DNA from: JBBTCJ01 sp038043285
GTDB taxonomy: Bacteria; Planctomycetota; Phycisphaerae; UBA1845
Assembly: GCA_038043285.1 (NCBI GenBank)
Contig: JBBTCJ010000145.1
Span: 1 to 15,789 of the forward strand
Reading direction: 5' to 3'
DNA: 15,789 nt
Shown: positions 14,996 through 15,789 of the stretch, in pieces
How the letters are laid out: each line of letters begins with the position of its first letter
How positions within the stretch are numbered: the stretch's first letter is position 1
Made by a program: the position numbers and the translations under genes
The notes under the pieces: generated by a model
Database searches by the model: none
The model's input: only the letters and a program-made list of their open reading frames with translations
Told to the model about the DNA's origin: nothing

Positions 14996-15181
14996 TCAGG
15001 TGGATGGTTCGGGCGACGTGTCGGGAGGGGGAGCGGTCCTGCGGCGCCGTCGTCGCACGGCGTCGCGGAGGACGTACTCGATCTGTGCGTTGACGCTGCG
15101 CAGCTCGTCCTTCGCCCAGCGTTCCATGTCGTCCATCAGATCCTTGGGCAGACGCAACAGGAACGGTTTTTTCTCGGCCAT
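14996..15181 (-). CDS. Small Arc-type ribbon-helix-helix DNA-binding protein
   Basis: The protein has 61 residues from the ATG of MAEKKPFLLRLP. The N-terminal strand KPFLLRLP (5-12), helix LMDDMERWAKDEL (15-27), turn SVN (29-31) and helix AQIEYVLRDAVRRR (32-45) match the Arc/MetJ ribbon-helix-helix fold. This fold binds DNA as a dimer through the paired strands. The tail is Arg-rich, then Pro/Thr/Ser-rich. No partner toxin gene is adjacent: the stretch on either side is gene-free for several hundred bases. It is therefore more likely a stand-alone regulator than an antitoxin. The ribosome site is weak. Confidence 0.85.
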   Translation of the reverse strand: MAEKKPFLLRLPKDLMDDMERWAKDELRSVNAQIEYVLRDAVRRRRRRTAPPPDTSPEPST

Positions 15182-15291
15182 GACCCGCTCAACCGTTGGA
15201 AAACGTCAACGAAAATCGTCTGATTCTCCGGCAAAACAGGCGTTTTTCGACGCGCGGTTATTGGCGATGCGCTGTTGCCTCTTATCTGAGT

Positions 15292-15310
15292 CGCGACCGT
15301 GAGGGAGCGG
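15292..15310 (+). repeat. Copy of the CGCGACCGTGAGGGAGCGG repeat
   Basis: The exact 19-base core, preceded by TGCCTCTTATC as at 7424. It lies in the gene-free stretch 15182-15592. Confidence 0.8.
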
Positions 15311-15386
15311 ACCGTCCATCGCTCGCGCCCAAGATCATCCGCTCGCCGTCCAGCGCAGCTCAGGGGTAGCGTGGGCATTGCCCACC

Positions 15387-15414
15387 ATCAGAGCCGCGAC
15401 CGTGAGGGAGCGGA
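15387..15414 (+). repeat. Full 28-base copy of the interspersed repeat
   Basis: Identical over 28 bases to the copy inside the O-antigen ligase gene at 6292-6319. A small palindrome TGGGCA-tt-GCCCA precedes it. Confidence 0.85.
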
Positions 15415-15489
15415 CCCTCCTGCACGGCGCATCTCGTCGCAACGTTGAGCGAGAATCTCCACGCACGAATGAAAGTAGATTCAAGAATC

Positions 15490-15517
15490 TCCGCTACCTG
15501 ACGGTCGCGGCTCTGAT
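15490..15517 (-). repeat. Inverted copy of the interspersed repeat
   Basis: On the minus strand it matches 15387-15414 at 26 of 28 bases. The two copies can pair into a long stem with a loop of about 75 bases. Confidence 0.8.
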
Positions 15518-15592
15518 GGGTTTCGGTCCCCTTTCTGCATTCGGCGTTCGCATTTCGGAGTGGACACAGCCCTGGGTCGTGGCTGCGCCGCC

Positions 15593-15789
15593 TTAGCTGT
15601 ACAGGCTCCCCGCGTTGATCACCGGATGGGCCGCCCGGTCGCCGCACAGCACGACCAGCAGGTTGCTGACCATGGCTGCTTTGCGCTCCTCGTCGAGCTG
15701 CACGGTATGCGCCTTCTCCAGTCGAGCCAGCGCCAATTCCACCATGCCCACCGCGCCGTCGACGATGCGCGTCCGCGCCGCGACAATGG
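15593..15789 (-). CDS. C-terminus of a probable SPFH/band 7 family protein (partial, N-terminus off the right edge)
   Basis: The last 64 residues of a minus-strand gene are visible. They contain the stretch IVDGAVGMVELALARLE, then LDEERKAAMVSNLLVVLCGD, and end VINAGSLYS. From memory, this closing pattern (DEERKAAMVSNLLVVLCG, then PVxNxGxLY) is that of a bacterial SPFH/prohibitin-like group. Those proteins form membrane-associated oligomers, and the C-terminal part is helical. The SPFH domain itself is outside the window, so the call rests on the tail alone. Confidence 0.6.
   Translation of the reverse strand, partial: IVAARTRIVDGAVGMVELALARLEKAHTVQLDEERKAAMVSNLLVVLCGDRAAHPVINAGSLYS

Noticed and set aside
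14903..15223. Plus-strand small open frame MSKRRRPSEF
   Set aside because: Its second half is antisense to the ribbon-helix-helix gene, which has a clear fold. No ribosome site or domain supports it.

Overview
The window is high-GC DNA whose gene style points to a planctomycete, probably of the Phycisphaerae type. The signs are secreted proteins carrying DCNxNGxPDEC calcium-binding repeats with a dockerin-like tail, HU-like proteins with basic extensions, InaA/WaaP-type LPS kinase and O-antigen ligase genes, and interspersed short repeats that read Ser-Arg-Asp-Arg-Glu-Gly-Ala when translated. This is inferred from content; no rRNA or other phylogenetic marker is present.

Layout, left to right. 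Positions 1-4916 hold five minus-strand genes: a truncated secreted six-bladed YWTD-type propeller protein (1-1078), a small secreted protein made almost only of six identical-spacing six-cysteine repeats (1323-2327), an HU/IHF-family protein (2551-2949), an unrecognised acidic protein (3506-4006) and an InaA/WaaP-type kinase (4131-4916). Divergent from the kinase is a membrane O-antigen ligase/polymerase with a TPR tail (5079-7373), so 4917-5078 is a shared upstream region between two plausible envelope-polysaccharide genes. A minus-strand class II Fic protein with a C-terminal winged helix (7582-8907) sits behind a dense cluster of GCTAA/TTAGC motifs that overlaps a candidate promoter. After about 620 gene-free bases comes a CarH-like cobalamin-binding-fold protein lacking the ligand histidine (9532-10260). 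A repeat-rich intergenic region is followed by a 1101-residue secreted protein with three copies of one domain, about 19 calcium-binding units and a dockerin-like end (10734-14039). Next are a second HU-like protein (14159-14503), a scaffold gap of ten Ns, a small ribbon-helix-helix regulator (14996-15181), and the C-terminus of what looks like an SPFH/band 7 protein (15593-15789).

I see no defence island, CRISPR array, integrase, transposase, tRNA or rRNA. Most genes look like independent transcription units, not one operon. The strongest candidate for something undescribed is the six-cysteine repeat protein at 1323-2327. Next are the interspersed repeat copy inside the O-antigen ligase coding sequence, the Fic upstream motif cluster, and the His-less cobalamin-fold protein.
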